From: Patescibacteria group bacterium
Lineage (GTDB): Bacteria > Patescibacteriota > Microgenomatia > UBA10105
Direction of reading: 5' to 3'
Length of the DNA: 45,084 nt
Assembly: GCA_003524845.1 (NCBI GenBank)
Contig: DQGR01000092.1
Span: 24,502 to 69,585 of the forward strand
Positions within the stretch are counted from its first letter, which is position 1; the number at the start of each line of letters is the position of its first letter. The translations under genes were made by a program, and so were the position numbers. Shown piece after piece: positions 1 through 6,336 of the stretch. The notes under the pieces were generated by a model that saw only the letters and a list, made by a program, of their open reading frames with translations, made no database searches and was not told the DNA's origin.

Positions 1-275
1 TATTTATTCGGTTGTTCATACAAAATACAATAATGCTCTATCGCCTCTGCAATTGCAGAAGTAAATGCCTCAGCTTCATTTTCACTACACCCGTAACCTG
101 CTCCTTGAACAGCTTTACCATGTGGAACTCGAACACAAAGATACTGAAAAAATTGAGGCTCATCTGGAAAAGTGAATCTGGTTGTATACTCTCCCAAAAT
201 TCTCTGTTTTTTGAGCGTGCTATGCATCCTCAAAAAATCCTTTGGTAAATCTGGTTTTGGAAAATTGACGACCAT
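1..275 (-). CDS. YcaO-like protein, N-terminal fragment (runs off window start)
   Basis: An open frame starts with ATG at 275 on the minus strand and runs without a stop to base 1, about 91 codons, so only the N-terminus is visible. Residues about 53-83 contain G-K-A-V-Q-G-A-G-Y-G-C-S-E-N-E-A, closely followed by A-I-A-E-A-I-E-H-Y. This resembles the YcaO signature, in which a GKG-like segment is followed by repeated Ala/Glu positions and an EAIERY-type helix that contributes to ATP binding. YcaO enzymes activate amide backbones with ATP, for example in azoline formation in RiPP peptides, thioamidation, or as RimO partners. A TATAAT-like box lies upstream near 293-298. The neighbours are toxin-antitoxin type genes, which do not reveal the substrate. 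The family call rests on one motif; the specific function is unknown. Confidence 0.6.
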   Translation of the reverse strand, partial: MVVNFPKPDLPKDFLRMHSTLKKQRILGEYTTRFTFPDEPQFFQYLCVRVPHGKAVQGAGYGCSENEAEAFTSAIAEAIEHYCILYEQPNK

Positions 276-320
276 AAAATACTTTTTCAGTTATTATAAG
301 TTTTTGGCGTCAAAACAGCA

Positions 321-451
321 AATTCTATCAAATCCAGAGGTAAAACAAAATCCTTCGGCTTCGCTCAGGACAAGTTCCTTCGGTAATACTCAGGACAAGT
401 TCCTTCGGCTGAGCTCAGGATAAACTGCCATGTGAAGTCGGGAATCAGAAA
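321..451 (-). repeat. Cassette-junction repeat, copy 1
   Basis: This spacer lies between the DUF5615 stop and the YcaO-like start. It holds three tandem 25-base units beginning TCCTTCGG (351-375, 376-400, 401-425), flanked on the left by AATCCAGAGGTAAAACAAAA and on the right by an ATGTGAA...GGAATC segment. The same flanks and units recur at 2008-2110, and a partial copy lies at 1098-1132. The unit core (CCTTCGGC...GCTCAGGACAA) resembles dispersed palindromic repeats seen in many bacterial genomes. Confidence 0.8.
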
Positions 452-476
452 ACAGTGAACGCCGGTCAAGCAATGA

Positions 477-851
477 TTAACTTCTTGTTTCACCACTGAT
501 CGAGGTCAATTTTCCAAACAACTCTTTCGCACTACTTCTGCTCAAAAGTGCCAATATCTTCTTCTCAATCTGATCGTTGGTGAGCGTAGCTGAAACCGCA
601 ATCACTCCCGCTACTTTATTTTTAATAAGCTCGGCAAAATCTTTCTCATTAAAGGTTACTACTAATCGGCCTTCTTTAGTCGCGATTTCGTATACATTGT
701 GATCTGATATGCCGCTGAGGTGTAAGTCTTCTTTAATGTGCTCCAGATCGTACCGTGCATTTAGTCGAGGAAAGTAGCTCCGAACTGGAAATCCTTCATC
801 TAATAAAAGTTTGTGTCGAAATAGTTTACGGTGACGGGGTTTACTGGACAT
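477..851 (-). CDS. DUF5615 PIN-like protein (probable toxin)
   Basis: This is a 124-residue protein resembling DUF5615, a PIN-like nuclease-fold family usually encoded next to DUF433. Visible features are the N-terminal L-L-L-D-E-G strand (Asp about 18), the G-I-S-D segment and the V-V-T-F-N-E-K-D-F segment, matching the family's usual acidic positions LLDE, sD and TxDxDF. The first Asp of the last motif is Asn here. I chose the ATG at 851 because it sits just inside the end of the DUF433 gene (11-base overlap) and begins right before the conserved core; a longer frame from 899 would overlap the antitoxin heavily. The overlap implies translational coupling. By family knowledge it is likely the toxin or RNase half of a type II-like pair; activity is inferred. 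Confidence 0.75.
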   Translation of the reverse strand: MSSKPRHRKLFRHKLLLDEGFPVRSYFPRLNARYDLEHIKEDLHLSGISDHNVYEIATKEGRLVVTFNEKDFAELIKNKVAGVIAVSATLTNDQIEKKILALLSRSSAKELFGKLTSISGETRS

Positions 852-1062
852 GCAAGCGCTGCTCAAACATGGATATGGCTTCGTTGATTGCGGCTTCAAT
901 TGTTGAAAGCGGCACGTGTGGATATTGAGCTTGAATCAATTCTGGCGTATATCCTTCTTTCATCAGAAAAAGGATTCTGGAAATTGGAATCCGGGTACCG
1001 GAAATCACCGGTTTTCCACCCATTATTCCGGAAGAAGATGTAATATATTTTAATTTAGGCAT
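841..1062 (-). CDS. DUF433 protein (probable antitoxin)
   Basis: This is a 73-residue protein with the DUF433 hallmark: residues 13-30 read G-I-M-G-G-K-P-V-I-S-G-T-R-I-P-I-S, followed by a helical region with Y-T-P-E-L-I-Q-A-Q-Y-P. DUF433 is a short winged or helix-turn-helix-like domain, typically the DNA-binding antitoxin partner of DUF5615. It precedes and overlaps the DUF5615 gene, as expected for a type II operon. A TATAAT box (complement of 1071-1076) ends 8 bases before the ATG with no Shine-Dalgarno sequence, so the transcript is probably leaderless. Autoregulation by the antitoxin is likely from family knowledge but not shown here. Confidence 0.8.
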   Translation of the reverse strand: MPKLKYITSSSGIMGGKPVISGTRIPISRILFLMKEGYTPELIQAQYPHVPLSTIEAAINEAISMFEQRLHVQ

Positions 1063-1070
1063 ACCGTCTT

Positions 1071-1076
1071 ATTATA
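1071..1076 (-). promoter_or_regulatory. -10 box of DUF433/DUF5615 operon
   Basis: On the minus strand a perfect TATAAT lies 8 bases from the ATG at 1062. A TTGATA hexamer lies 15 bases upstream. The spacing places the transcription start at or next to the start codon. Confidence 0.6.
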
Positions 1077-1097
1077 CTACTTTATCAACACTATCAA

Positions 1098-1132
1098 ATT
1101 CTACTACATCCCGAGGCAAAACAAAACCGCAT
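1098..1132 (-). repeat. Cassette-junction repeat, copy 3 (partial)
   Basis: This spacer between the AbiEii stop and the DUF433 start contains TTCTACTACATCCCGAGGCA followed by AAACAAAACC. It matches the start-codon-proximal half of copies 1 and 2 in the same orientation. The TCCTTCGG units are absent. Confidence 0.65.
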
Positions 1133-1138
1133 TAGAAA

Positions 1139-1807
1139 TCAGGGGACGAAAATATCGGCTTTCAGACTTTTGGCTAATTTCAGGAAAAATTCCTCCATGG
1201 CTTTAGGGTCAAATGGGACGAGCATAGTTGGAGTTTCAGGAAATTCGCTGGATCTCAAAAATTGACTTGCGAGCGTGGTTCGATCAATATCCCAATCAAA
1301 CTTGGCCTTGGCGTCCAGAATAAGCCTATCTATAGAATAATTTTCTTTGGTCAAAATAAAATACAGGTCTATGAAATCGCGCGATCGTGCTTTCATAAAC
1401 ATGGTATGCACTTTGTTAACCGCAATGTCATAAACACTGTCTACAGAAAGCGTTTTGTAAGTTGTGCCTTTTTCTATTCTGGGAAACGGATAATAATTGA
1501 AGTCAACTTTTAACTCTGATCCGTCAGCATAGGTTAACAGGTAACTCACTAAGCCCATGAATTGACTTCTTTTAATGTGAGGTACGTGAGGAAGTGGTCC
1601 TATTCTTTTTAAGAACGCGTCAACAACTTCCGCATCTACCTCCTGCGTTTCACAGAATAAATCTATATCCTCAGATAATCGGTGCTGGTAATAAAACTCT
1701 GCCAGCGCAGTACCGCCGGTAAGGTAAAAGTTTCTGGTTATTTCCTGGTCAGTGCTGATAAGTTCCAGAAAATGATGTTGTTTGGGAGTGAGTATCGTTT
1801 TCCCCAT
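1139..1807 (-). CDS. AbiEii/AbiGii-type nucleotidyltransferase toxin
   Basis: This 222-residue protein matches the AbiEii/AbiGii nucleotidyltransferase family (the toxin of AbiE-type abortive infection systems). After an L-T-P-K-Q-H-H-F-L-E-L-I start, residues about 29-52 carry Y-L-T-G-G-T-A-L-A-E-F followed by H-R-L-S-E-D-I-D-L-F, the GG(T/S)...D-x-D nucleotidyltransferase signature. Residues about 125-150 carry D-I-A-V-N-K-V-H and R-D-F-I-D-L-Y, the usual downstream Lys and DxxDL region. Known relatives transfer nucleotides to tRNA and are neutralised by a partner encoded upstream. The start at 1807 keeps the conserved N-terminus but overlaps the upstream small gene by 70 bases, an unusually long overlap that implies tight coupling. 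The family is clear; its biological target here is inferred. Confidence 0.85.
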   Translation of the reverse strand: MGKTILTPKQHHFLELISTDQEITRNFYLTGGTALAEFYYQHRLSEDIDLFCETQEVDAEVVDAFLKRIGPLPHVPHIKRSQFMGLVSYLLTYADGSELKVDFNYYPFPRIEKGTTYKTLSVDSVYDIAVNKVHTMFMKARSRDFIDLYFILTKENYSIDRLILDAKAKFDWDIDRTTLASQFLRSSEFPETPTMLVPFDPKAMEEFFLKLAKSLKADIFVP

Positions 1808-2001
1808 AGTAAAAATTCAATCAATCTGGCTTTATAAGGATCAAGTCTATCTTTGATCCTCGGCCAAGCAGCTTTCACCTCTTTTTCGCTTAATTTTTCG
1901 CCGTCCAAACCATAGTTAATCAGTTGTACCAGCCGCCACAAACGGTAACCCTCGGGATCGCGTTTTTTGAAAGCTTCCTCATCAACTGACCAATTATACA
2001 T
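1738..2001 (-). CDS. Small partner of the AbiEii-type toxin (hypothetical antitoxin)
   Basis: This 87-residue soluble protein is rich in Lys, Arg, Trp and Leu. It has a central E-K-E-V-K-A-A-W-P-R-I-K-D-R-L-D-P segment and then L-L-W-G-K. It shows no helix-turn-helix motif that I recognise and is not a classical AbiEi. Its place directly upstream of, and overlapping, the AbiEii-type gene suggests that it is the cognate antitoxin or a regulator. The long overlap means the last 23 codons share DNA with the toxin start, so both N- and C-terminal sequences are constrained. The assignment is contextual. Confidence 0.6.
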   Translation of the reverse strand: MYNWSVDEEAFKKRDPEGYRLWRLVQLINYGLDGEKLSEKEVKAAWPRIKDRLDPYKARLIEFLLWGKRYSLPNNIIFWNLSALTRK

Positions 2002-2007
2002 AGTAGC

Positions 2008-2110
2008 TAAATACTACTACATCCAGAGATAAAACAAAATCCTTCGGCTGCGCTCAGGACAAACTCCTTGGACCTCTCTCAGGATAAGCCACAATGTGAA
2101 ATGAGGAATC
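2008..2110 (-). repeat. Cassette-junction repeat, copy 2
   Basis: This repeat lies between the RHH antitoxin stop and the AbiE pair start. CATCCAGAGATAAAACAAAA is followed by two 25-base units (2040-2064 and 2065-2089, each starting TCCTT) and then CACAATGTGAA...GGAATC. It is collinear with copy 1 at 321-451 over its whole length, in the same orientation relative to the genes. Confidence 0.8.
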
Positions 2111-2143
2111 CGCCTTCTCCGCCAATTGGCGGATTCGGCGGAT
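2108..2143. repeat. Nested palindrome / possible terminator
   Basis: ATCCGCC (2108-2114) and GGCGGAT (2137-2143) flank a perfect 16-base palindrome TCCGCCAATTGGCGGA (2118-2133). The hairpin lies just downstream of the RHH gene stop. It could terminate that transcript, although no T-tract follows; it may instead simply be a GC-rich mobile palindrome. Confidence 0.6.
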
Positions 2144-2157
2144 AAGTTAAAAATAAG

Positions 2158-2424
2158 TTATAAATCCTGAGCGTATTTGAGGTGGTTTTTACCGTAAAGA
2201 TAATGGTCGTGGTTGGTAGATAGATCAACTGGGCCGCCGGTTAACTCCAGATGAGTAATAGACTCAAGAATTTTTATTCCAGTTTGATCTACTAATTTCC
2301 CGCGTTTGATTCCCTCATGCAATAGTTCACGAGCGACCCGAGCCATGGATTTACGTGTTTGTTTGGCTAATTCGGTCAGCTCCTTATGCAGCTTTTTATC
2401 GAGATAAATTTGAGTTCGTACCAT
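2158..2424 (-). CDS. Ribbon-helix-helix (VapB/CopG-like) antitoxin, orphan
   Basis: This 88-residue protein starts V-R-T-Q-I-Y-L-D-K-K-L-H, a typical ribbon-helix-helix beta strand, followed by two helices (L-A-K-Q-T-R-K-S-M-A-R-V-A-R-E-L-L). The C-terminus includes H-D-H-Y-L-Y-G, a common tail of VapB-like antitoxins paired with PIN toxins. No toxin frame follows: downstream is only the palindrome and junction repeat, then the AbiE pair. It is therefore either an orphan antitoxin or a stand-alone repressor. A TATAGT box (complement of 2433-2438) ends 8 bases before the ATG, suggesting a leaderless mRNA. Confidence 0.8.
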   Translation of the reverse strand: MVRTQIYLDKKLHKELTELAKQTRKSMARVARELLHEGIKRGKLVDQTGIKILESITHLELTGGPVDLSTNHDHYLYGKNHLKYAQDL

Positions 2425-2440
2425 ATGCAGCGACTATACA

Positions 2441-3250
2441 TCACGTCAAGGAAGCCGGTTCCGGGGCGACATACGGCAAGTGGTGTTTGAAAGAAACCGA
2501 GTCAACCCATTTTTTCACTTTCGCAACAATCTCATTCGAAACACCAGAAGCTACTATTTCAGCTTCTGATTTTTTCAAGTCATACAACTGGTACAACACT
2601 TCGTCGGCGTCTTTGTAACTAAACCCGAACTGGCCTTCATCAGTTTGCCCTGACCACAGTCCGGCAGTCGGAGCTTTGGTTAGAATTTCTTCTGGCACGT
2701 GTAAATATTTTGCCAGCTCATACACCTCGGTTTTATAGAGATTTCGCAAAGGCTCCAGGTCACTGGCCTCATCCCCAAACCGGGTAAAGTAACCCAGGTA
2801 GTGCTCGGATTTATTTTCCGTGCCGCAGACCAGGGCATTCAGCTTTTTCGCAAAGTCAAATAAGACAATCATCCGCACCCGCGCCATGATGTTGCCGATG
2901 CGCACTTTGTGCGCTGGTTGTGGGTTGTAAGTTGTGAGTTGTAAGTGAGAAGAAAATGAGTCGACCATCGGCGCAATGTCAACTTCAGTGATATGGCTGT
3001 CGGGAATCTGTAACTGTTGTAATAATAACCGTGCATGCGCCATGTGCGTGTCATGCCAATTGTTATACGGCAACAGGAGTGCGTAGACGTTTTCCTTACC
3101 CAAAGCCTTTGTTGCCAGGCTTATCGAAGTAGCTGAGTCAACACCGCCGGATACTGCCACGACAATATGTTGAAAACCAGCAGTAGAAACTGTGGTTTTG
3201 ATAAAACGCGTCAATTCTATTGCGGTTTTGGGAATATTGAGATTGCGCAT
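2441..3250 (-). CDS. nadE: NAD+ synthase
   Basis: This 269-residue enzyme converts nicotinic acid adenine dinucleotide to NAD+ using ATP and ammonia. The PP-loop S-G-G-V-D-S is at residues about 35-40. R-I-G-N-I-M-A-R-V-R-M and G-T-E-N-K-S-E, followed by F-G-D-E-A-S-D, are the NaAD and ATP binding segments of the NadE family. There is no glutaminase domain, so it is the short ammonia-dependent form. A small insert near residues 102-112 is encoded by a four-copy heptamer array (2917-2944). Together with nadD at 6337-6900 it supplies the last two steps of NAD synthesis. The ATG at 3250 directly precedes the conserved N-terminal helix. Confidence 0.93.
   Translation of the reverse strand: MRNLNIPKTAIELTRFIKTTVSTAGFQHIVVAVSGGVDSATSISLATKALGKENVYALLLPYNNWHDTHMAHARLLLQQLQIPDSHITEVDIAPMVDSFSSHLQLTTYNPQPAHKVRIGNIMARVRMIVLFDFAKKLNALVCGTENKSEHYLGYFTRFGDEASDLEPLRNLYKTEVYELAKYLHVPEEILTKAPTAGLWSGQTDEGQFGFSYKDADEVLYQLYDLKKSEAEIVASGVSNEIVAKVKKWVDSVSFKHHLPYVAPEPASLT
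2917..2944. repeat. Heptamer tandem array inside nadE (4 x 7)
   Basis: The array has four consecutive 7-base units on the plus strand: GTTGTGG, GTTGTAA, GTTGTGA, GTTGTAA. It encodes the low-complexity stretch Q-L-T-T-Y-N-P-Q-P of NadE, at a surface position just before the conserved R-I-G-N motif. Confidence 0.85.
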
Positions 3251-3296
3251 ATGCTCATGTCATGCCGAAATAAGTTCAGGATGACAAGCTAATTAA

Positions 3297-6200
3297 TTAT
3301 TGTAACGACAGGATCGGGTTTTCCTGGACTAGGTTTTGTTGAGTTTGAAACGACCCCAGGTCTTTCCACGGTTGGACAGCCACATTCTCGTATGCCTTGA
3401 CTAAGTCGCGTACCATCCTACCTGCGCTCACCTGTTGGCTGGCATCAAAAGGCAATGTGGTACATGGCAAAAGGCCACATGCACCATTAGCCAAGCGTGG
3501 GTTAAGCGCCAAGTTTATACCGCCGCCAATTTCCTTATACGTGCCAATTGAACATACTGAGTTGGTCGCACACGTGACAGACCCACCAGACTGTGGTAAA
3601 TCAATAGCTGTTACCCCAGCGCTGACTTCTGAATTTAAATCTTCCACTATGTCAAAACTTAAAAAGTTATTTACCACTCCACATTTCCTATTCACTGCAT
3701 ATCGGTGATAGGGCTCAAACTTTTTTGGAACACCACCATCAACATTGAGTCCGCGCTCCTGTCTCACTTCCCACTGTGTGATTGGGTTAGCCGGATCATA
3801 GGCTGGAATTTGGCTCGCAATTTCAGGGTCGCTCGTTGTGTTTACTAACGTATAATCCCTCACCGCCGCAAACCCATCACCAGCAATTACATCAACCACA
3901 GCTGAATCAATAGTGGGTGCGTCATTTATATTTGTATTTATATCATGTTCATAATCCTCATCGTTTTTACACGCTTCAACCTGGGAAAAAGGCAGCAGAG
4001 CAAATGCAATCCCAGTTTCATTATCATCCAACGTATCAACTACTGCCTCAATCCCACCTGGGTAGGTCCGGCGGGCTTCCCGCTCACCGCGAGCAACGTC
4101 AAACAAATCCCCAAGTAAAAATTCTAAAATTAGAGTAAAAGCGTCCTGGTCTTGCTCTTCTAAGCTTGTGTGCTCCTTGATCGTGGCTCCCAACTCCTCT
4201 ACCCGGCTGGCATTATACAAAGGATTAAGCACGGATTCAAAGTAGCTAATGGGTACTTCTCCAGTACTACTGCTACTCGGCGCACTACTTGTTAACTGTG
4301 CAAATTCAGAATCGGTGAGCGCGTTATATTTAAAATCCGGGTTTTTCCCAAAACCGTTAAAGATATTAATAGCCTGCACTCGGCTGTCAAGCGCCAGTTT
4401 GCGTACCTCCTCAGCCAAATTAAGTAGCGCCTGGGCTCTCGGCACTCCGGCGCCTGACGGATTTTCTGCTGATTCATACATACCTGATTCAGTCAGATAT
4501 ATGCCTTTGTCTTCATCAGGAAAAACTGCCTTGACTCGATCAACGTACTTGCTGATTTTGGCATCTGGCCCTTTGTTATAGGCATTGCCGGCAATGCCTA
4601 TAATACTGCTGTATGCTGCGCCGACTGCAGATTTCCAGGCAGTTGCCTCAGTTTCAAAGCCGGCATAATCAGTGTTAAATGCCGGAGATAACAGCCTGAT
4701 ACCGTTAGCTGTCGCGCCGGTTGCCAAAATCCCCCGTTTTTGTAAATCTGCCACCAGCTGTTGACTGTAGGCACCTGAGCGGGCACCGGCATCACCCGCA
4801 TCACCTTCTTTGTTTCCCAGCCAGGTTTCGGAATTAGCTTCATTGGGGCCGGCAATGGCAAAAAATCCGCGCTGTCCGGTTTGTTTGTATAAATCTTCTT
4901 TGTATAAATCTTCTAAGAGTTGGCCATAATCACTTGCCTGGCTAAATGGACACGATTGGTCTTTGACGCAAATGCGTAAAATCGGGGTCACTCCCCGCTC
5001 AAACGCACGATTAAAACTATTTTTGAGTTGGTCAAATGCTCCGCTATCATTACTCTTAATTAAATCTACGGCAAACCCGAGCTGCAAGCGCGCCACATGG
5101 TCATAATCTTCTGGCGTGCCGGGAGCAGCAAAATTCACGCCCAGTTTGTCAGAACTGACTGGCGCTAGTTCCCACGTCGCCCACTGACAATTTACATCAC
5201 AGGCTTGAAGTAAATATGCTTGCGGATGCGCCGGTGCTTGTTTTTTATCCGTTGCAGTCATTTGTTGCCACAGCAGGCCGGTTGACGACACTTGACCACT
5301 GCGATAATTGGGCCCGACTACTAGATTACACATACCATCAATCACATCATCTGGGATATCACCTACTCGCATCCCGTGTTGGCAAAACCAGATAATGCCG
5401 TCATACGGAAGCGCTACATCAACTCCAGGCGGCTTGTCAGTTGAGAATGCAGTTGGCAAGTACGTATTCCCCAAACTGCATGAACCGTCTTCTAAACACG
5501 GTGCATGGAGCCAACCCAGGGTAATCGGCCCGGCAATCGTATGATTAACCCGGTCAGCCGGATTTAATCCAAAAAATTCGGCGACTCCCTCAGAGTACAC
5601 CATGCCGCGCGCCTCTGCCCGCAGCGCGTTCTCCTTATCCGCTATCAGACAGGGCTTGCGCTGTCCCAAATCATCAACACACTCATACGGCTGCATTCGC
5701 TCCCACGGACTTGACAGTTGTTGCAATTCAATTTCTGCCAAGATGGCTGCGTCTTCTGACTGCCCACGGCTGAGCAACAACTTCCTGCGCTTCTCAATGT
5801 TTTTTTTGTACCCATGACCAGCCAGATAACCACGCTGCTCATCAGTACTACCTTGATACGGAGCGCTGATTTTGGACCTGACTCCTCCCCAAATTGCATT
5901 GGTCAACTCATTGGGTAATGCATCACCTGATACTTGCTGTTGGCCAAACAACTCTGGAAGCCCTACAATTTGGGTACGGACGAGCTTTCCTTCATAATGC
6001 AACCAGGCAATTGGTTCTTCAAAACACTTAAAGTCTTCTCCAGTCGTGCGCTGTTCATCTGCCAAAACCGGATTTCCGGTCACTGCGTGCAGCGTGTCAC
6101 TGCAACGAGCGGCCTCTCCGCTACCCAAGAGAGATGTGGCACTGCCAAACAAGCCGCGAACTATGTTATCAATAATTCCCAGTGTCTCACCTGGGGAGTC

Positions 6201-6299
6201 AGAGCTTGTTTGCGCATACACTGGCAACGTGACTGGTAAAACAAACAAACCGGTTACCATGACTACCATGAAGCAAAATAATGAGCCGATTTTTTTCAT
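3297..6299 (-). CDS. Large secreted protein with glycosidase-like TIM-barrel region
   Basis: This is a 1000-residue exported protein. I chose the ATG at 6299 because it opens a classical signal peptide (M-K-K-I-G-S, a hydrophobic core, then P-V-Y-A-Q); the open frame extends upstream to 6686 but that part overlaps nadD. The middle (about 400-640) resembles a clan GH-A-type barrel: I-A-G-P-N-E-A (Glu about 487) and I-Y-L-T-E-S-G (Glu about 604) are spaced like the acid/base and nucleophile of such glycosidases. Multiple Cys residues in the first half and the C-terminal third suggest disulfides. A TATAAT box (complement of 6313-6318) lies 13 bases upstream. It is divergent from the secretion operon at 7138. 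Substrate and catalytic activity are unproven. Confidence 0.65.
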   Translation of the reverse strand: MKKIGSLFCFMVVMVTGLFVLPVTLPVYAQTSSDSPGETLGIIDNIVRGLFGSATSLLGSGEAARCSDTLHAVTGNPVLADEQRTTGEDFKCFEEPIAWLHYEGKLVRTQIVGLPELFGQQQVSGDALPNELTNAIWGGVRSKISAPYQGSTDEQRGYLAGHGYKKNIEKRRKLLLSRGQSEDAAILAEIELQQLSSPWERMQPYECVDDLGQRKPCLIADKENALRAEARGMVYSEGVAEFFGLNPADRVNHTIAGPITLGWLHAPCLEDGSCSLGNTYLPTAFSTDKPPGVDVALPYDGIIWFCQHGMRVGDIPDDVIDGMCNLVVGPNYRSGQVSSTGLLWQQMTATDKKQAPAHPQAYLLQACDVNCQWATWELAPVSSDKLGVNFAAPGTPEDYDHVARLQLGFAVDLIKSNDSGAFDQLKNSFNRAFERGVTPILRICVKDQSCPFSQASDYGQLLEDLYKEDLYKQTGQRGFFAIAGPNEANSETWLGNKEGDAGDAGARSGAYSQQLVADLQKRGILATGATANGIRLLSPAFNTDYAGFETEATAWKSAVGAAYSSIIGIAGNAYNKGPDAKISKYVDRVKAVFPDEDKGIYLTESGMYESAENPSGAGVPRAQALLNLAEEVRKLALDSRVQAINIFNGFGKNPDFKYNALTDSEFAQLTSSAPSSSSTGEVPISYFESVLNPLYNASRVEELGATIKEHTSLEEQDQDAFTLILEFLLGDLFDVARGEREARRTYPGGIEAVVDTLDDNETGIAFALLPFSQVEACKNDEDYEHDINTNINDAPTIDSAVVDVIAGDGFAAVRDYTLVNTTSDPEIASQIPAYDPANPITQWEVRQERGLNVDGGVPKKFEPYHRYAVNRKCGVVNNFLSFDIVEDLNSEVSAGVTAIDLPQSGGSVTCATNSVCSIGTYKEIGGGINLALNPRLANGACGLLPCTTLPFDASQQVSAGRMVRDLVKAYENVAVQPWKDLGSFQTQQNLVQENPILSLQ
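4884..4913. repeat. Perfect 15-base tandem duplication
   Basis: TTTGTATAAATCTTC occurs twice without interruption. Inside the secreted protein it encodes a repeated E-D-L-Y-K pentapeptide, so it is an in-frame duplication. Confidence 0.9.
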
Positions 6300-6336
6300 A
6301 CAAGGCTGACTTATTATAGCAGTTTTTCCGGGTTGA

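Noticed and set aside
321..451. Possible CRISPR array from the 25-base repeats
   Set aside because: Units are directly adjacent with no unique spacers, only two or three copies occur, and no cas genes are visible.
852..899. Longer DUF5615 protein from 899
   Set aside because: The added residues are read from the antitoxin coding region and do not resemble the family start.
2108..2143. Firm rho-independent terminator
   Set aside because: The hairpin is strong but no T-run follows on either strand, so it is listed as a palindrome only.
276..2157. Integron with attC sites
   Set aside because: The repeats lack recognisable attC core sites and no integrase lies in the window, so only a resemblance is stated.
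4249..4581. Plus-strand frame opposite the secreted protein
   Set aside because: It has no recognisable motif and lies wholly antisense to a gene with clear protein features.
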